DNA from: Corynebacterium urogenitale
GTDB lineage: Bacteria > Actinomycetota > Actinomycetes > Mycobacteriales > Mycobacteriaceae
Reading direction: 5' to 3'
Assembly (NCBI RefSeq): GCF_009026825.1
Contig: NZ_CP045032.1
Location: 868,001 to 932,000 of the forward strand
DNA length: 64,000 bases
Positions 36,535 to 46,226 of this stretch are shown in pieces. The position numbers were made by a program, and so were the translations under genes. Below the pieces are notes generated by a model. The model worked only from the letters and a program-made list of their open reading frames with translations. It searched no databases and was not told where the DNA came from. The number at the start of each line of letters is the position of its first letter. The stretch's first letter is position 1.

Positions 36535-37674
36535 ATGCCGCTGACTCCAGCTGACGTGCATAACGTGGCTTTTAGCAAGCCGCCAATTGGCAAGCGAGGC
36601 TACAACGAGGATGAGGTTGATCAGTTCCTCGACCTCGTTGAAGACACCCTTGCTGAGCTGCGTGATGAGAACGCTGACCTGAAGATGAAGGTCGAGGAGC
36701 TCGGCAACGGCTCTACCACTGCGGCTGCCTCCGGTTCTCAGGTGGATGAGGCTGAGCTTCGTAAGAAGATCGAGGCCGAAGTCCGCAAGGACGTTGAGGC
36801 ACAAGTCCGCAAGGATGTCGAGGCTGAGTACGCCCAGAAGCAGGCATCCCAGACCAGCCAGAGCGCTAATACGGTCGATGCCGAGGCCAAGGTTCGCAAG
36901 GAGCTCGAGGCGAAGTACGAGTCTCGGATCAAGGATGCCGAGGACCGTGCCAAGGCCGCTGAAGAGCGTGCCAAGAAGGCTGAGGCTGAGGCTGCCGACG
37001 CTCGCAAGTCCGGTGGCTCTGCAGCTCCTGCCGCAGCGGCTGGTGTTGCCGGCGCTGCCGGTGGCGCAGTCACGGCCAATGGCGAAGGTGCTCCAGCAAC
37101 CGCAGAGACTCACATGCAGGCCGCACGCGTGCTGTCCCTCGCCCAGGAGATGGCTGACCGCCTGACCGGCGATGCCAAGGCAGAGTCCAACGCAATGCTG
37201 CAGGACGCTCGCAACGAGGCGAAGAAGACCATCGACGACGCAAACTCCAGCTCCCGCAAGACCCTGGACGATGCACAGAAGACCGCTGATTCCCAGCTGA
37301 ACGACGCTAAGACCCGCTCCGAAAAGATGCTCGCCGATGCGAAGCAGAAGTCCGAAGCGCAGCTCGCCGACGCTGATCAGCGTTCCAAGACCATGATCGC
37401 GGATGCCACTGCACAGTCCGAGGCTCAGATCCGTCAGGCTCAGGACAAGGCAACTGCCCTGCAGCAGGACGCGGAGCGCAAGCACACCGAGATCATGAAC
37501 ACGGTGAAGAAGCAGCAGACCACCCTGGAGGGTCGCATCGAGGAACTCCGCACCTACGAGCGCGAGTACCGCACCCGCCTGAAGACTTTCCTCGAGTCCC
37601 AGCTGGAGGAGCTCAATTCTCGCGGTACCGCTGCACCAGCTGGTTCCCCAGAGGTTGAGGGCAACAACCGCTAA
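36535..37674 (+). CDS. divIVA: Polar growth scaffold DivIVA/Wag31
   Basis: A 379-residue coiled-coil protein of the cell pole that recruits the elongation machinery in rod-shaped corynebacteria. The N-terminal lipid-binding domain opens [39 protein letters not shown], the family hallmark. Coiled-coil segments follow (about 75-160 and 210-360), separated by a Gly/Ala-rich linker (about 165-190). The long 220-340 stretch is built of 11- to 14-residue repeats of the DAKxxS/ADA type. In mycobacteria Wag31 is phosphorylated by Ser/Thr kinases; a kinase of that class, PknL, is in this window, but a direct link is unproven. Confidence 0.95.
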   Translation: MPLTPADVHNVAFSKPPIGKRGYNEDEVDQFLDLVEDTLAELRDENADLKMKVEELGNGSTTAAASGSQVDEAELRKKIEAEVRKDVEAQVRKDVEAEYAQKQASQTSQSANTVDAEAKVRKELEAKYESRIKDAEDRAKAAEERAKKAEAEAADARKSGGSAAPAAAAGVAGAAGGAVTANGEGAPATAETHMQAARVLSLAQEMADRLTGDAKAESNAMLQDARNEAKKTIDDANSSSRKTLDDAQKTADSQLNDAKTRSEKMLADAKQKSEAQLADADQRSKTMIADATAQSEAQIRQAQDKATALQQDAERKHTEIMNTVKKQQTTLEGRIEELRTYEREYRTRLKTFLESQLEELNSRGTAAPAGSPEVEGNNR

Positions 37675-37677
37675 ATC

Positions 37678-37845
37678 ATGTTGAGCGGAGCTCTTCTACT
37701 TGCGATCCTCGGCTTCGCGGCGCTCATCGTAGCCCTCTGGATGGGGTCCACGACGTGGGCTTGGGTCTGCGTCGCAGTCGCCGCTGTTGGCGTGGTCCTC
37801 TTCATCGTGGACCTCGTACGACACCGCAGAACCAGGCGCAAGTAG
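37678..37845 (+). CDS. Small two-helix membrane protein after divIVA
   Basis: A 55-residue frame from ATG 37678 to TAG 37843-37845, 3 bp after the divIVA stop. It encodes two hydrophobic helices (about 2-22 and 27-45) separated by GSTTW and ends in a strongly basic tail (RHRRTRRK) that should face the cytosol. The close spacing argues for translational coupling to divIVA. I do not recognise a family. A basic-tailed membrane peptide beside the polar scaffold could help to place DivIVA or its partners at the membrane, which is a guess. Confidence 0.6.
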   Translation: MLSGALLLAILGFAALIVALWMGSTTWAWVCVAVAAVGVVLFIVDLVRHRRTRRK

Positions 37846-37855
37846 TCAAAAATAA

Positions 37856-37898
37856 ACAACTCCTCGTCGCGGATTGAGTTTTCCGGGCGGGGAGTTGT
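37856..37898. terminator. Hairpin after the divIVA operon
   Basis: ACAACTCC (37856-37863) pairs with GGAGTTGT (37891-37898), extended by further G-U and G-C pairs inside. An A-rich flank on the left gives a T run only for leftward transcription, so it may act in both directions. Confidence 0.55.
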
Positions 37899-37939
37899 CG
37901 CCGTCAGCACAGAGACGGTGTACAGTAACCACTAATCGC

Positions 37940-38220
37940 TATGATCCGGCTATCACCGGGGAGCGTCACCGGAAGAACGGTCAGTGTCAGTGCCGTGATC
38001 ACAGCATGAAGCAACCACAGCACACTGGCTCATTAGAACCGGGCGGAGTCGCGGCACGATACGCCGCAAGATGAGTGGGTGCGTGATCCAGCCCTCCACC
38101 TCCTAGCGAGGTGGTTCGGCCTGTCACGTACCAACCAGGGTGGTACCGCGTGTCCTTTAGTCACGTCCCTGATCTTTTACGACGTCACAGTGTCCCTAGT
38201 GGCCGGTGGCGTCGGATATG
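37940..38220 (+). promoter_or_regulatory. ileS T-box riboswitch (ultrashort stem I, translational type)
   Basis: The leader holds a very short stem I, CCGG (37946-37949) and CCGG (37956-37959), with the isoleucine specifier ATC at 37952-37954, followed by the conserved ACCGGGGAGC block. A perfect stem III, CCACCTC/GAGGTGG, lies near 38097-38114. The T-box core AACCAGGGTGGTACCGCG spans 38133-38150, inside a helix closed by CACG/CGTG (38125, 38149). The alternative hairpin CGTG/CACG (38149, 38162) excludes it. There is no terminator T run, so control is probably at translation, as known for actinobacterial ileS. Uncharged tRNA-Ile would stabilise the core and raise ileS expression. TACAGT (37921) is a possible -10 box. 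Confidence 0.88.
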
Positions 38221-38265
38221 AAAAACATCAGGAACCCACGAGTACAGGAACGGACACAAGACGCG

Positions 38266-41200
38266 ATGAGCACCCCAGCAGGCGGCGTATATCCCCGCAA
38301 AGACATGACCAATGGTTCTTCCGCCTTCCCCGTCATGGAACAGGAAGTACTGAAGTACTGGGCTGAAGATGCCACTTTCCAGGAATCCATCTCCCAGCGC
38401 GATAGCTCCGAAGAATACGTCTTCTACGATGGGCCTCCCTTCGCCAATGGCCTGCCGCACTATGGACACCTGCTTACGGGCTACGTCAAGGACATTGTTC
38501 CTCGTTACCAAACGATGCGCGGTAAGAAGGTTTCCCGCGTGTTCGGCTGGGACTGCCATGGCCTTCCCGCTGAGCTTGAAGCCGAGAAGCAACTGGGAAT
38601 CAAGGGATCCCAGGGCGTCGAAGACATGGGAATGGCCAAGTTCAACGAGTTCTGCGCAACGTCGGTGCTGCGGTACACCGATGAGTGGAAGGACTATGTC
38701 ACCCGCCAGGCCCGCTGGGTGGACTTCGACAATGGCTACAAGACCATGGACATGGACTTCATGGAGTCCGTCATCTGGGCCTTCAAGGAGCTATGGGATA
38801 AGGGGCTGATCTACCAGGGCTTCCGCGTTCTGCCGTACTCCTGGGCCGAGCAAACTCCGCTGTCGAATCAAGAGACGCGCCTCGATGATTCCTACAAGAT
38901 GCGCCAGGATCCGACGCTGACAGTGACGTTCCCAGTAACCGGCGCAGTGGAAGGCTCCGAGGCAGCCGAGATCTTCGCAAACCACGCAGAGTGGGGCAAG
39001 GTTTCGCTGATCGCCTGGACGACTACTCCGTGGACCTTGCCATCCAACTTGGCACTCGCCGTGAACCCGACGGTGGAGTACTCCGCTGTGAAGGTCGGTG
39101 CCGGTTCTGAGTTTGAGGGCCAGGTATTCTTGCTGGCTGACGCGCTCATTGGTGCCTATGCCAAGGAACTTGGCGAGGGGTATGAGGTACTGTGCTCCTT
39201 CCCAGGATCGAAGCTCGTGGGTCTGACCTACGAGCCGATCTTTAAGTACTTTGAGGATCACCCGAACGCCTTCCAGGTGCTGGGTGCCGACTATGTCACC
39301 ACCGAAGACGGAACGGGCGTGGTGCACCAGGCACCGGCTTTCGGTGAGGACGATATGTTTACGTGTGAGGCCGCTGGGATCGAGGTCGTCATTCCCGTGG
39401 ACATGGACGGCAAGTTCACCTCCCAGGTGCCGGAGTACCAAGGCCAGCTGGTGTTCGACGCGAACAAGAACATCATCAAGGACCTCAAGGTCGAGGGTCG
39501 CGTGGTGCGCCACCAGACCATCGAGCACTCCTACCCGCATTCCTGGCGCTCCGGTGAGCCGCTGATCTACATGGCATTGCCGTCCTGGTTCGTTGCTGTG
39601 ACGAAGTTCCGCGATCGTATGGTGGAGCTGAATCACGAGCAGATCGACTGGATGCCATCCCACATTCGCGATGGCCAGTTCGGTAAGTGGTTGGAGGGTG
39701 CCCGCGACTGGAATATCTCCCGTAACCGTTACTGGGGAGCGCCGATCCCAGTGTGGGTCTCCGATAACGATGAGTACCCGCGTATGGACGTCTACGGTTC
39801 CCTTGATGAGTTGGAACGGGACTTTGGCGTGCGTCCAAAGTCACTGCACCGTCCGGATATCGATGAGCTGACCCGCCCGAATCCGGATGATCCGACTGGC
39901 AAGTCCACGATGCGCCGTGTGCCCGAGGTGCTGGACTGCTGGTTTGAGTCCGGCTCCATGCCTTTCGCGCAGAAGCACTACCCATTCGAGAACAAGGATT
40001 GGTTCGATTCCCACTCGCCTGCGGACTTCATTGTGGAGTACTCGGGCCAAACTCGGGGATGGTTCTACACCTTGCACGTGCTATCCACCGCACTGTTCGA
40101 TCGCCCGGCATTCAAGAAGGTCGTGGCACACGGCATCGTCCTCGGCGACGACGGATTGAAGATGTCCAAGTCCAAGGGCAACTACCCAAACGTCAATGAG
40201 GTCTTCGACCGCGATGGTTCCGACGCCATGCGCTGGTTCCTCATGTCCAGCCCCATCTTGCGCGGTGGCAACCTCATCGTGACCGAGCAGGGCATCCGTG
40301 AGGGCGTTCGCCAGGCGATGCTGCCGATGTGGAATGCTTACTCCTTCCTGCGCCTCTATGCTTCCAAGCCGGCACAGTACGATGTGAGCTCCACCAACGT
40401 GCTGGATCGCTACATCCTGGCGAAGCTGCACGATGCGGTAGCAAATGTGACCGCAGCACTAGACGATACGGACGTTGCTGGAGCGACGGATGAGATCCGC
40501 ACATTCTGTGACGCGTTGACGAACTGGTATGTCCGCCGTTCCCGTAACCGTTTCTGGGAAGGCGACACGGTTCACCCCGAGGCCTTCAACACCTTGTACA
40601 CCGTGCTGGAGACGCTGTGCCGGATTGCAGCTCCGCTACTGCCGATGACAACGGAAGTGATCTGGCGTGGCCTGACTGGCGAGCGCTCCGTCCACCTGTC
40701 CGATTGGCCACAGGCAGAAAGCCTGCCACAAGATGAAGTTCTCGTGGAGGCCATGGACGCGGTCCGTGAAGTCAGCTCCGCGACGAGTTCGTTGCGTAAG
40801 GCGCAGAAATTGCGCAACCGCCTGCCGCTGCCGAAGCTGACGGTGGCCTTGCCTGCAGCTGCCGACCTGGAGGAATTCACATCCATTATCGCCGATGAGG
40901 TCAATGTCAAGGAAGTTATCTTGACTGATGATGTGGCCTCCGTGGGTCGGTTTGACGTGGTCGTGAACGCCCGCGCTGCAGGTCCGCGTCTTGGCAAGGA
41001 CGTTCAGCGTGTGATTAAGGCTGTGAAATCCGGCAATTACGAGGTATCCGAGTCCGGTGCAGTTATTGCTGACGGCATTGAACTGCAGGACGGAGAATAC
41101 TCCCGCAAGCTGGTCGCCACCGATCCGGAGAATACTGCGGAGGTAGCGGGCATCGGCGGTTTGGTGGTACTGGATACCAACGTCACTGAGGAGCTGGAGG

Positions 41201-41448
41201 CTGAGGGCTGGGCGGCTGACCGTGTCCGCGGTTTGCAGGATGCCCGAAAGCAGGCTGGTTTCGAGGTTACCGACCGCATCTCCGTGCGCCTGTCTGTACC
41301 GGAGGATAAGAAGGTGTGGGCCGAGCAACACGCTGACGCTATCGCTAAGGAAGTGTTGGCGACCGAGTTCATGGTGACGACTGGCAAGCAACTGCCAACC
41401 GATGTGGCTGATGGCTGCACCGCAGAGGTCATCAAGACTGAGGGTTAG
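38266..41448 (+). CDS. ileS: Isoleucyl-tRNA synthetase
   Basis: Charges tRNA-Ile. About 1060 residues from ATG 38266. The catalytic core has [16 protein letters not shown] (HIGH-type motif, HYGH), [12 protein letters not shown] and the KMSKS loop in [12 protein letters not shown]; the CP1 editing domain contains [14 protein letters not shown] and [15 protein letters not shown]. The C-terminus lacks the zinc-binding cysteine cluster of the usual bacterial type, so it resembles the eukaryote-like (type 2) enzyme of mycobacteria. The frame is open to GTG 38206, which would add 20 residues; ATG 38218 is another option. ATG 38266 is preferred since [11 protein letters not shown] fits relatives, but its ribosome site is weak. 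Expression is governed by the T-box upstream. Confidence 0.9.
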   Translation: MSTPAGGVYPRKDMTNGSSAFPVMEQEVLKYWAEDATFQESISQRDSSEEYVFYDGPPFANGLPHYGHLLTGYVKDIVPRYQTMRGKKVSRVFGWDCHGLPAELEAEKQLGIKGSQGVEDMGMAKFNEFCATSVLRYTDEWKDYVTRQARWVDFDNGYKTMDMDFMESVIWAFKELWDKGLIYQGFRVLPYSWAEQTPLSNQETRLDDSYKMRQDPTLTVTFPVTGAVEGSEAAEIFANHAEWGKVSLIAWTTTPWTLPSNLALAVNPTVEYSAVKVGAGSEFEGQVFLLADALIGAYAKELGEGYEVLCSFPGSKLVGLTYEPIFKYFEDHPNAFQVLGADYVTTEDGTGVVHQAPAFGEDDMFTCEAAGIEVVIPVDMDGKFTSQVPEYQGQLVFDANKNIIKDLKVEGRVVRHQTIEHSYPHSWRSGEPLIYMALPSWFVAVTKFRDRMVELNHEQIDWMPSHIRDGQFGKWLEGARDWNISRNRYWGAPIPVWVSDNDEYPRMDVYGSLDELERDFGVRPKSLHRPDIDELTRPNPDDPTGKSTMRRVPEVLDCWFESGSMPFAQKHYPFENKDWFDSHSPADFIVEYSGQTRGWFYTLHVLSTALFDRPAFKKVVAHGIVLGDDGLKMSKSKGNYPNVNEVFDRDGSDAMRWFLMSSPILRGGNLIVTEQGIREGVRQAMLPMWNAYSFLRLYASKPAQYDVSSTNVLDRYILAKLHDAVANVTAALDDTDVAGATDEIRTFCDALTNWYVRRSRNRFWEGDTVHPEAFNTLYTVLETLCRIAAPLLPMTTEVIWRGLTGERSVHLSDWPQAESLPQDEVLVEAMDAVREVSSATSSLRKAQKLRNRLPLPKLTVALPAAADLEEFTSIIADEVNVKEVILTDDVASVGRFDVVVNARAAGPRLGKDVQRVIKAVKSGNYEVSESGAVIADGIELQDGEYSRKLVATDPENTAEVAGIGGLVVLDTNVTEELEAEGWAADRVRGLQDARKQAGFEVTDRISVRLSVPEDKKVWAEQHADAIAKEVLATEFMVTTGKQLPTDVADGCTAEVIKTEG

Positions 41449-42858
41449 TTGCTTCCTCAACAGCGCTGGGTGGCACACATCGACATGGATGCCTTCTTTG
41501 CCGCCGTTGAGCAGCTCACCCGCCCAACTCTCAAAGGGCGGCCGGTACTCGTCGGAGGCATGAGTGGTCGAGGTGTGGTTGCGGGCGCTTCCTATGAAGC
41601 CCGTGAGTATGGCGCTCGTTCCGCCATGCCCATGAGCCAGGCTCAACGGCTATGCCGAGGTAGAGCTGTAGTGGTTCGCCCTCGCTTTGAGGTGTATAAG
41701 GCCGCCTCGCGACGGATTTTCCGCGTGATCAGATCCTTCGCAGGAACCGTGGAGCAACTCAGTGTGGACGAGGGTTTTGCTGAACCCGAGCAGTTGGTTG
41801 GTGCAACTGAAGAGCAGGCTCGCTCGTGGGCGCTGCAGTTGCAAGCGGCAGTTGAGGAGGAAACTGGACTGCCTTCCTCGGTGGGCATGGCATCCACAAA
41901 GCTCGATGCGAAGATGGCCAGCGACCTGGGTAAACCGCACGGTGTGGCAGTAGTGCCTGCTCTGAAGAGAATGGACATTTTCGGGCCTCGGCCCGTGGCG
42001 GAACTGTGGGGCATTGGTCGCGTGGCACAGGGGCGGCTGACGGAAGTTGGCGTGCATACTATCGGGGAATTTGTCGCTATGGACCGCGCAGACGTGAAAT
42101 CCTTGCTCGGATCAGTGGGGTTGGATATTCAGCGCATGGCTCATGGCGACGACACCCGCCCGGTGGCTCCACGTGCTCGCACCAAACAGGTCAGCGCGGA
42201 ACGCACACTTGAGACGGATGTGCGTACCAGCGTGGATATCTGGCCCTATGTAGAGGAGGCTGCGAAGGCTGCGCACGCTCGGCTGCTCAAAGACGGCCGT
42301 GCAGCCCGCACTGTCACCGCAAAGGTGCGCACGGCCGACTTTCACATTCATACCCGCTCAGCCACGCTTCCGACGGGAACCGATGATCTTAGTGTGATCA
42401 CAGCTGCCGCCAAGCGTGTGTTACCGCGCCCGGAGCAGATCGGCGCCATTCGACTCGTGGGCGTGGGACTGACGGGGTTAGTGGATAACCGTCAGGAACT
42501 ACTGTTTCCTGAGTTGATCAATCCGGCCACGAAGTCGGATGTTGTGATCACGACGGGTGAAAGTGACGAGGAGCAGCAGGCGAAAAAGATCGGGGACTTT
42601 GGTCCCCTCAATGCCCGAGTCACCGATGGGAATCGCTGGCAACCTACGCAGGACATCGTTCATGAGGATTACGGCCACGGCTGGGTGCAGGGGACTGGCT
42701 CGGGTGTGGTGAGTGTGCGTTTTGAAACCCGGGTGACTGGCCCAGGGAAGACGAAGACTTTTGCCGTTGACGATCCAGCGCTCTCGCCAGGGCATCCATT
42801 GGACTCTTTAGCGTGGCCGCCTGAAGAACTAGGTGAGGACACGGACCCACAGGTCTAG
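41449..42858 (+). CDS. dinB: DNA polymerase IV (Y family)
   Basis: A 469-residue translesion polymerase. The catalytic motif HIDMDAFFAAVEQ is near residue 10, SYEAREYGARSAMP binds the incoming nucleotide, and LSVDEGFAE holds the second acidic pair. The helix-hairpin-helix region and little-finger domain follow (to about 350), after which an extra C-terminal part of about 110 residues ends QV without an obvious beta-clamp peptide. It starts with TTG directly after the ileS stop, with GAGGG 7 nt upstream; a GTG at 41470 is an alternative. No SOS box is visible next to it, so it probably follows ileS transcription. Confidence 0.88.
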   Translation: MLPQQRWVAHIDMDAFFAAVEQLTRPTLKGRPVLVGGMSGRGVVAGASYEAREYGARSAMPMSQAQRLCRGRAVVVRPRFEVYKAASRRIFRVIRSFAGTVEQLSVDEGFAEPEQLVGATEEQARSWALQLQAAVEEETGLPSSVGMASTKLDAKMASDLGKPHGVAVVPALKRMDIFGPRPVAELWGIGRVAQGRLTEVGVHTIGEFVAMDRADVKSLLGSVGLDIQRMAHGDDTRPVAPRARTKQVSAERTLETDVRTSVDIWPYVEEAAKAAHARLLKDGRAARTVTAKVRTADFHIHTRSATLPTGTDDLSVITAAAKRVLPRPEQIGAIRLVGVGLTGLVDNRQELLFPELINPATKSDVVITTGESDEEQQAKKIGDFGPLNARVTDGNRWQPTQDIVHEDYGHGWVQGTGSGVVSVRFETRVTGPGKTKTFAVDDPALSPGHPLDSLAWPPEELGEDTDPQV

Positions 42859-42902
42859 AAACTGCGGCTTTGGCAGGCGGCTATTCACATGAGGCCCGTG
42901 GC

Positions 42903-43877
42903 TCAATCCTGCGCGCGGTGATGTGCTGCCTCGCATAGCAGGCGTACACGAGCTTGCGAGGGGCGGAGATGTTCCCCCGAGCGCATTCCTGCGCGCTGGA
43001 GCGCAGCGCCTCCACCGTCCCCGCCGTAGATGAAATTCACACCTCCGCGTGGAACTCGCGTGCAGACCATAATGGGGAAAGACACATTGGACAGTGCCTT
43101 CACCATTGTCGGTGGGACATTACCGCTGCCCAAGGCTGAGATGACCAATCCATCGATCTGCTGCTCCGCGGAGCAGATGGCGTCGAGAACAAGGGAGGAA
43201 GAGCCGGCACAGGCCTCGATGATCTCGACGGACAACCCGGATAGCGGTGGTGGGGCGGGAAGGTCGCTAGCCATCAACCGAGCCGGGTGGGAGGCAGGAA
43301 CCCGTGGTGGATCGGAGGGGCCGGAGAAGCTGAAGCCCTGATCGGAATGTGTGTGAGTTTTGGTCGTGCCCTGCGCAGGAAGGATCAGGCCGCCAAAAAC
43401 GATTTGCGGTGGGAACGTATGGCCAGCGGGGAGGGACATGAGCAGCCCTGCAGCGGTGCGCAGGTTGACAGGGCCATCCGGGTGGGGATCGTCGAAGGGG
43501 CGTTGGGCGCCGGTCAAAAGGAGAGGCACGGGCGCGTCGGGGAAGAACTCGTGGACTGCCATGGCTGTCTCTTCCATCGTGTCCGTGCCATGGATGAGGA
43601 TCACGCCGGCCAATGGGGTTAGGTAATCGGTCCTTGTTAGCGCCGTGTGTACCGCGGACATGAGGGTGTCGATGTCCTCGAGGCGAAGGGCGGAGGAATC
43701 GAGCGACATCACATCGTGTGTGACCACATGTAGGCCAGGAATTTGGTCGAGGTGTGCCTGGGTTACGATGTCCTCGATGCGCCGGGAGGGAGTAAGGTCA
43801 CCTTGGGCGTTACGGGTGCAGGAAATCGTGCCACCGGTGCCTAAAACAACCACGGTGCGAGGTTCGGGGTGAGTCAT
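42903..43877 (-). CDS. ansA: L-asparaginase
   Basis: Hydrolyses asparagine to aspartate and ammonia. The two threonine active sites of the asparaginase/glutaminase family are present: VVLGTGGTISC near the N-terminus and ILIHGTDTMEETA further on, followed by LTGAQRPFDDPHPDG. About 324 residues from ATG 43877; the frame runs open to GTG 43934, but the shorter form puts the first motif at the usual distance from the start. No signal peptide is seen, so the enzyme is cytosolic (type I). It is convergent with dinB. An MtrA-like repeat lies just upstream, shared with the divergent lipoprotein gene. Confidence 0.88.
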   Translation of the reverse strand: MTHPEPRTVVVLGTGGTISCTRNAQGDLTPSRRIEDIVTQAHLDQIPGLHVVTHDVMSLDSSALRLEDIDTLMSAVHTALTRTDYLTPLAGVILIHGTDTMEETAMAVHEFFPDAPVPLLLTGAQRPFDDPHPDGPVNLRTAAGLLMSLPAGHTFPPQIVFGGLILPAQGTTKTHTHSDQGFSFSGPSDPPRVPASHPARLMASDLPAPPPLSGLSVEIIEACAGSSSLVLDAICSAEQQIDGLVISALGSGNVPPTMVKALSNVSFPIMVCTRVPRGGVNFIYGGDGGGAALQRAGMRSGEHLRPSQARVRLLCEAAHHRAQD

Positions 43878-43920
43878 GAGTTTCAAGGGTAATGGCTCGT
43901 TTGAGGTTTTTCGGTTAGTG

Positions 43921-43935
43921 GTCACACCTGTCACA
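43921..43935 (+). promoter_or_regulatory. MtrA-like direct repeat
   Basis: GTCACA at 43921-43926 and 43930-43935, a 9-bp period identical in layout to the repeat at 16047. It lies between ansA (leftward) and the lipoprotein gene (rightward), followed by ACACGTGT. Confidence 0.5.
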
Positions 43936-43991
43936 CGTGTAACATCGTTGGGGCTAAAACCAGCAAACCCCTTAAAGGAGCCGATCCAACC

Positions 43992-44504
43992 ATGCAGAAG
44001 GTTTCCGTGAAGAGCCTCGCACTCGTAGCCGTGCTGAGCGCCGGCCTGACACTATCCGCTTGCGGTGGGGACGAAGAGTCCACCACGGAATCCAGCAGTG
44101 CGGCACCAACCTCCAGCAGTGAAGCCGCGCCGGCGGGACCGACTGCCGCGGACCTCCAGGCCATTCTGGAACGTGCTGTGGATCCTAATGTCCCCACCGA
44201 GCAGAAGGTCAACACTGTTGTCGACGGCGAACAGGCCCCAGAACTGTTCGAGTCCATGACCCGAGCATCCCAGGACGCAAAGGCTCAGCTGGAGGTCAAG
44301 GAGCCGGTTCTGCCTTCCGCACTGCCGGGCATCTACACCGCCTCTGTGAACCTCATCATGCCCGACCGTGAGCCACAGCTGATCTCCGGCGTCGAATTTG
44401 TGGACCAGGGTGGTGAATACAAGCTGGACCGCAAGTGGGCTTGTGACTTGGTGTCCAACGTTGTGCCGGATCAGGTGCCGGCCATGTGCAACGAGGCCTA
44501 CTAA
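43992..44504 (+). CDS. Lipoprotein with MTB12-like domain
   Basis: A 170-residue secreted lipoprotein. The signal peptide (KVSVKSLALVAVLSAGLTL) ends in the lipobox LSAC, so the cysteine near residue 24 becomes lipidated. A short Ser/Ala/Pro-rich linker follows. The folded part (from about 50) with DLQAILERAVDPNVPTEQK resembles the low molecular weight antigen MTB12/CFP2 domain of mycobacteria, whose function is unknown. Two cysteines near the C-terminus may form a disulphide. AAAGGAG precedes the ATG. It is close to lspA, the enzyme that would process it. Confidence 0.72.
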   Translation: MQKVSVKSLALVAVLSAGLTLSACGGDEESTTESSSAAPTSSSEAAPAGPTAADLQAILERAVDPNVPTEQKVNTVVDGEQAPELFESMTRASQDAKAQLEVKEPVLPSALPGIYTASVNLIMPDREPQLISGVEFVDQGGEYKLDRKWACDLVSNVVPDQVPAMCNEAY

Positions 44505-44510
44505 AACGCC

Positions 44511-45602
44511 TTAGTCTTCGTCCTTCATCGGTGCCCAGGTGGTCTTGGACGTCGACTTCTGGATCACTCGCACGGCTGAGGAATCCTCGCCGTAGGTGGA
44601 GGTGGTTGTCACCTTCACCGAACCGCGCTCTGGAATGGAGTGGGTGAGGTTCAGGGAAATCTGGCCGGAAGACTCGCTGGATACGTCCAGGATCTTTAGT
44701 TCCGTCCCGGTTAAGTGTTGGGTCGCCGGGCGCCGTTCAACTTCCACGCCTAGAGCAATGGTCATGTTTTGACGTTCGCGCAAGGTGTAGGTGATGTCTT
44801 GGAGCATGGAGACTCCGCCTTCATCGATGCGATTGGACACTTTCCACTGTGCGCCAGTACCGATCGGTTCCTCCGGGAACACGATGGGCAGGTCGTTCAT
44901 CTTCGTCAGTGCTTGCTCCACACTCGCCCTCGCGGAATCGGAAGCGCCGTCCGGGGCGGCGAAGGTGCGGCTTTGGGCGCGCCCATCCAAGCCCTGTTCA
45001 GTCGTCATCGTGAATCCCTCAGCGGAGGCGATGTCTTCATTGCGCTCGTCGTTCGTGCCGGACGGTGTGCCGACCGTGACTTCGCTGGTGCGAACATCGC
45101 CATCGGTGGTGATGCTCGTTGTCAGTGGCAGATTCATCGTCACCTCCTCATAAGGAACGGTGAGATCTTCTGTCGAACCCGCGGAGGATTCATCCGGCCG
45201 TGGCGCCTCTGTAATGGATGCAGCTGAGTTACCGCCCGATTCTTCGTCACCTCCCGGGGTAGTCGAGGAACCATCAGGATTGTCTGTTGCTGATTCCGAA
45301 GCCGAAGCAGCGGACTCCTCGGCAGCCTTGGAGAGCTCGGCCTGCTTAGCCCGATCGATCTCCGTCTTCTGTTCCAATCCCTGCGTGACGCTGAAATTCA
45401 CCGCGTGTTCCTCCGCGTCTGTGAACCACACTAGGGGTTGGCGAGGGCCCTGCCCGGCGTCCAGAAGCTGCACATTAACGCCCTCCACTGTGGCATTAAT
45501 TGGGGCGGCAGTGCTGTCTGAATCTTCGCCGCAGGCGGCCAGGGCAGTCACGGAAAGCATGGCTGCGAGCGCCAGGGCTCCTCGGGTTTTACGCATAGTC
45601 AC
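44511..45602 (-). CDS. Lipoprotein of unknown function
   Basis: A 363-residue secreted lipoprotein. A basic start (MTMRKTRGA) and hydrophobic core end in the lipobox LAAC; the mature protein begins C-G-E-D. A disordered Ser/Glu/Ala-rich insert lies at about 90-145 (with DNPDGSSTTPGGDEESGG). The remainder is beta-rich with no motif I can name; the architecture resembles corynebacterial lipoproteins annotated only as domains of unknown function. It is convergent with the MTB12-like lipoprotein gene (6 bp apart) and divergent from lspA. Antisense frames over it are shadows. Confidence 0.68.
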   Translation of the reverse strand: MTMRKTRGALALAAMLSVTALAACGEDSDSTAAPINATVEGVNVQLLDAGQGPRQPLVWFTDAEEHAVNFSVTQGLEQKTEIDRAKQAELSKAAEESAASASESATDNPDGSSTTPGGDEESGGNSAASITEAPRPDESSAGSTEDLTVPYEEVTMNLPLTTSITTDGDVRTSEVTVGTPSGTNDERNEDIASAEGFTMTTEQGLDGRAQSRTFAAPDGASDSARASVEQALTKMNDLPIVFPEEPIGTGAQWKVSNRIDEGGVSMLQDITYTLRERQNMTIALGVEVERRPATQHLTGTELKILDVSSESSGQISLNLTHSIPERGSVKVTTTSTYGEDSSAVRVIQKSTSKTTWAPMKDED

Positions 45603-45683
45603 GATTACACAGCCTAACAGGTGCCATGCCGATCACCGCCGTGGATTAAGAGAGCACGCGGTTGGGCACTAGACTGTACTTTC

Positions 45684-46226
45684 GTGACTTTCAAACGTGT
45701 TTCGGGGCCCGCGCTTGCCGTGCTGCTTTTCCTAGTTGCGATCGACCAGATCACGAAGTGGTTGGTCGTGGAGAATCTTGAGCCCCGAACCGCATATCCC
45801 GTGATCGGGGACTTTTTCCGTCTGTATCTCATTCGCAACCCTGGTGCTGCGTTTTCCATGGGAGTGGATGCCACCCTGGTGTTCTCCATGTTCCAAATCG
45901 CCGCCACAATCATCTGTGTGGTCGCCCTATTCCGCGTGCGTTCGTGGTGGTCGGCGACTCCGGCGATTCTTATTGGTGCGGGTGCGGCGGGTAATCTCAT
46001 CGACCGCATCTTCCGCTCGCCGGGAGGTTTGCATGGCCATGTGGTCGATTTTCTCTCCTTCGGTGACTTTGCGATCTTCAACATTGCCGATTCTTGCATC
46101 ACCGTCGGTGTATTCCTCTACGTGATCTATACGCTGTTCATTGAACCTCGACGCCAGAAGGACAGCACCGACACCGAGCGCCCCAAGAAAGAGGAAACCC
46201 ACGCACAGGAGGACTCACTACGATGA
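45684..46226 (+). CDS. lspA: Lipoprotein signal peptidase
   Basis: Aspartyl protease of the inner membrane (signal peptidase II) cutting before the lipidated cysteine of lipoproteins. About 180 residues with four membrane helices. The catalytic aspartates lie in GNLIDRIF and FNIADSCI, and VVDFLSF is the third conserved block. The C-terminal tail is charged and cytosolic. GTG 45684 is chosen over the longer frame from 45621: TAGACT at 45670-45675 places transcription start on it (leaderless), and the N-terminus then starts just before the first helix. The end overlaps rluD (ATGA). Confidence 0.92.
   Translation: MTFKRVSGPALAVLLFLVAIDQITKWLVVENLEPRTAYPVIGDFFRLYLIRNPGAAFSMGVDATLVFSMFQIAATIICVVALFRVRSWWSATPAILIGAGAAGNLIDRIFRSPGGLHGHVVDFLSFGDFAIFNIADSCITVGVFLYVIYTLFIEPRRQKDSTDTERPKKEETHAQEDSLR

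Noticed and set aside
36466-37485. Open frame of 339 codons on the minus strand over divIVA.
   Set aside because: Leu/Gly-rich complement of the repetitive coiled-coil coding sequence.
40636-41646. Open frame of 336 codons on the minus strand over the 3' end of ileS.
   Set aside because: Antisense shadow; ileS continues intact to its stop and dinB begins at once.
41449-42858. SOS control of dinB.
   Set aside because: dinB follows the ileS stop directly and I found no LexA box in front of it.
44769-45672. Plus-strand frames antisense to the unknown lipoprotein gene.
   Set aside because: The minus-strand gene has a signal peptide and lipobox; the plus frames have neither start site nor motif.
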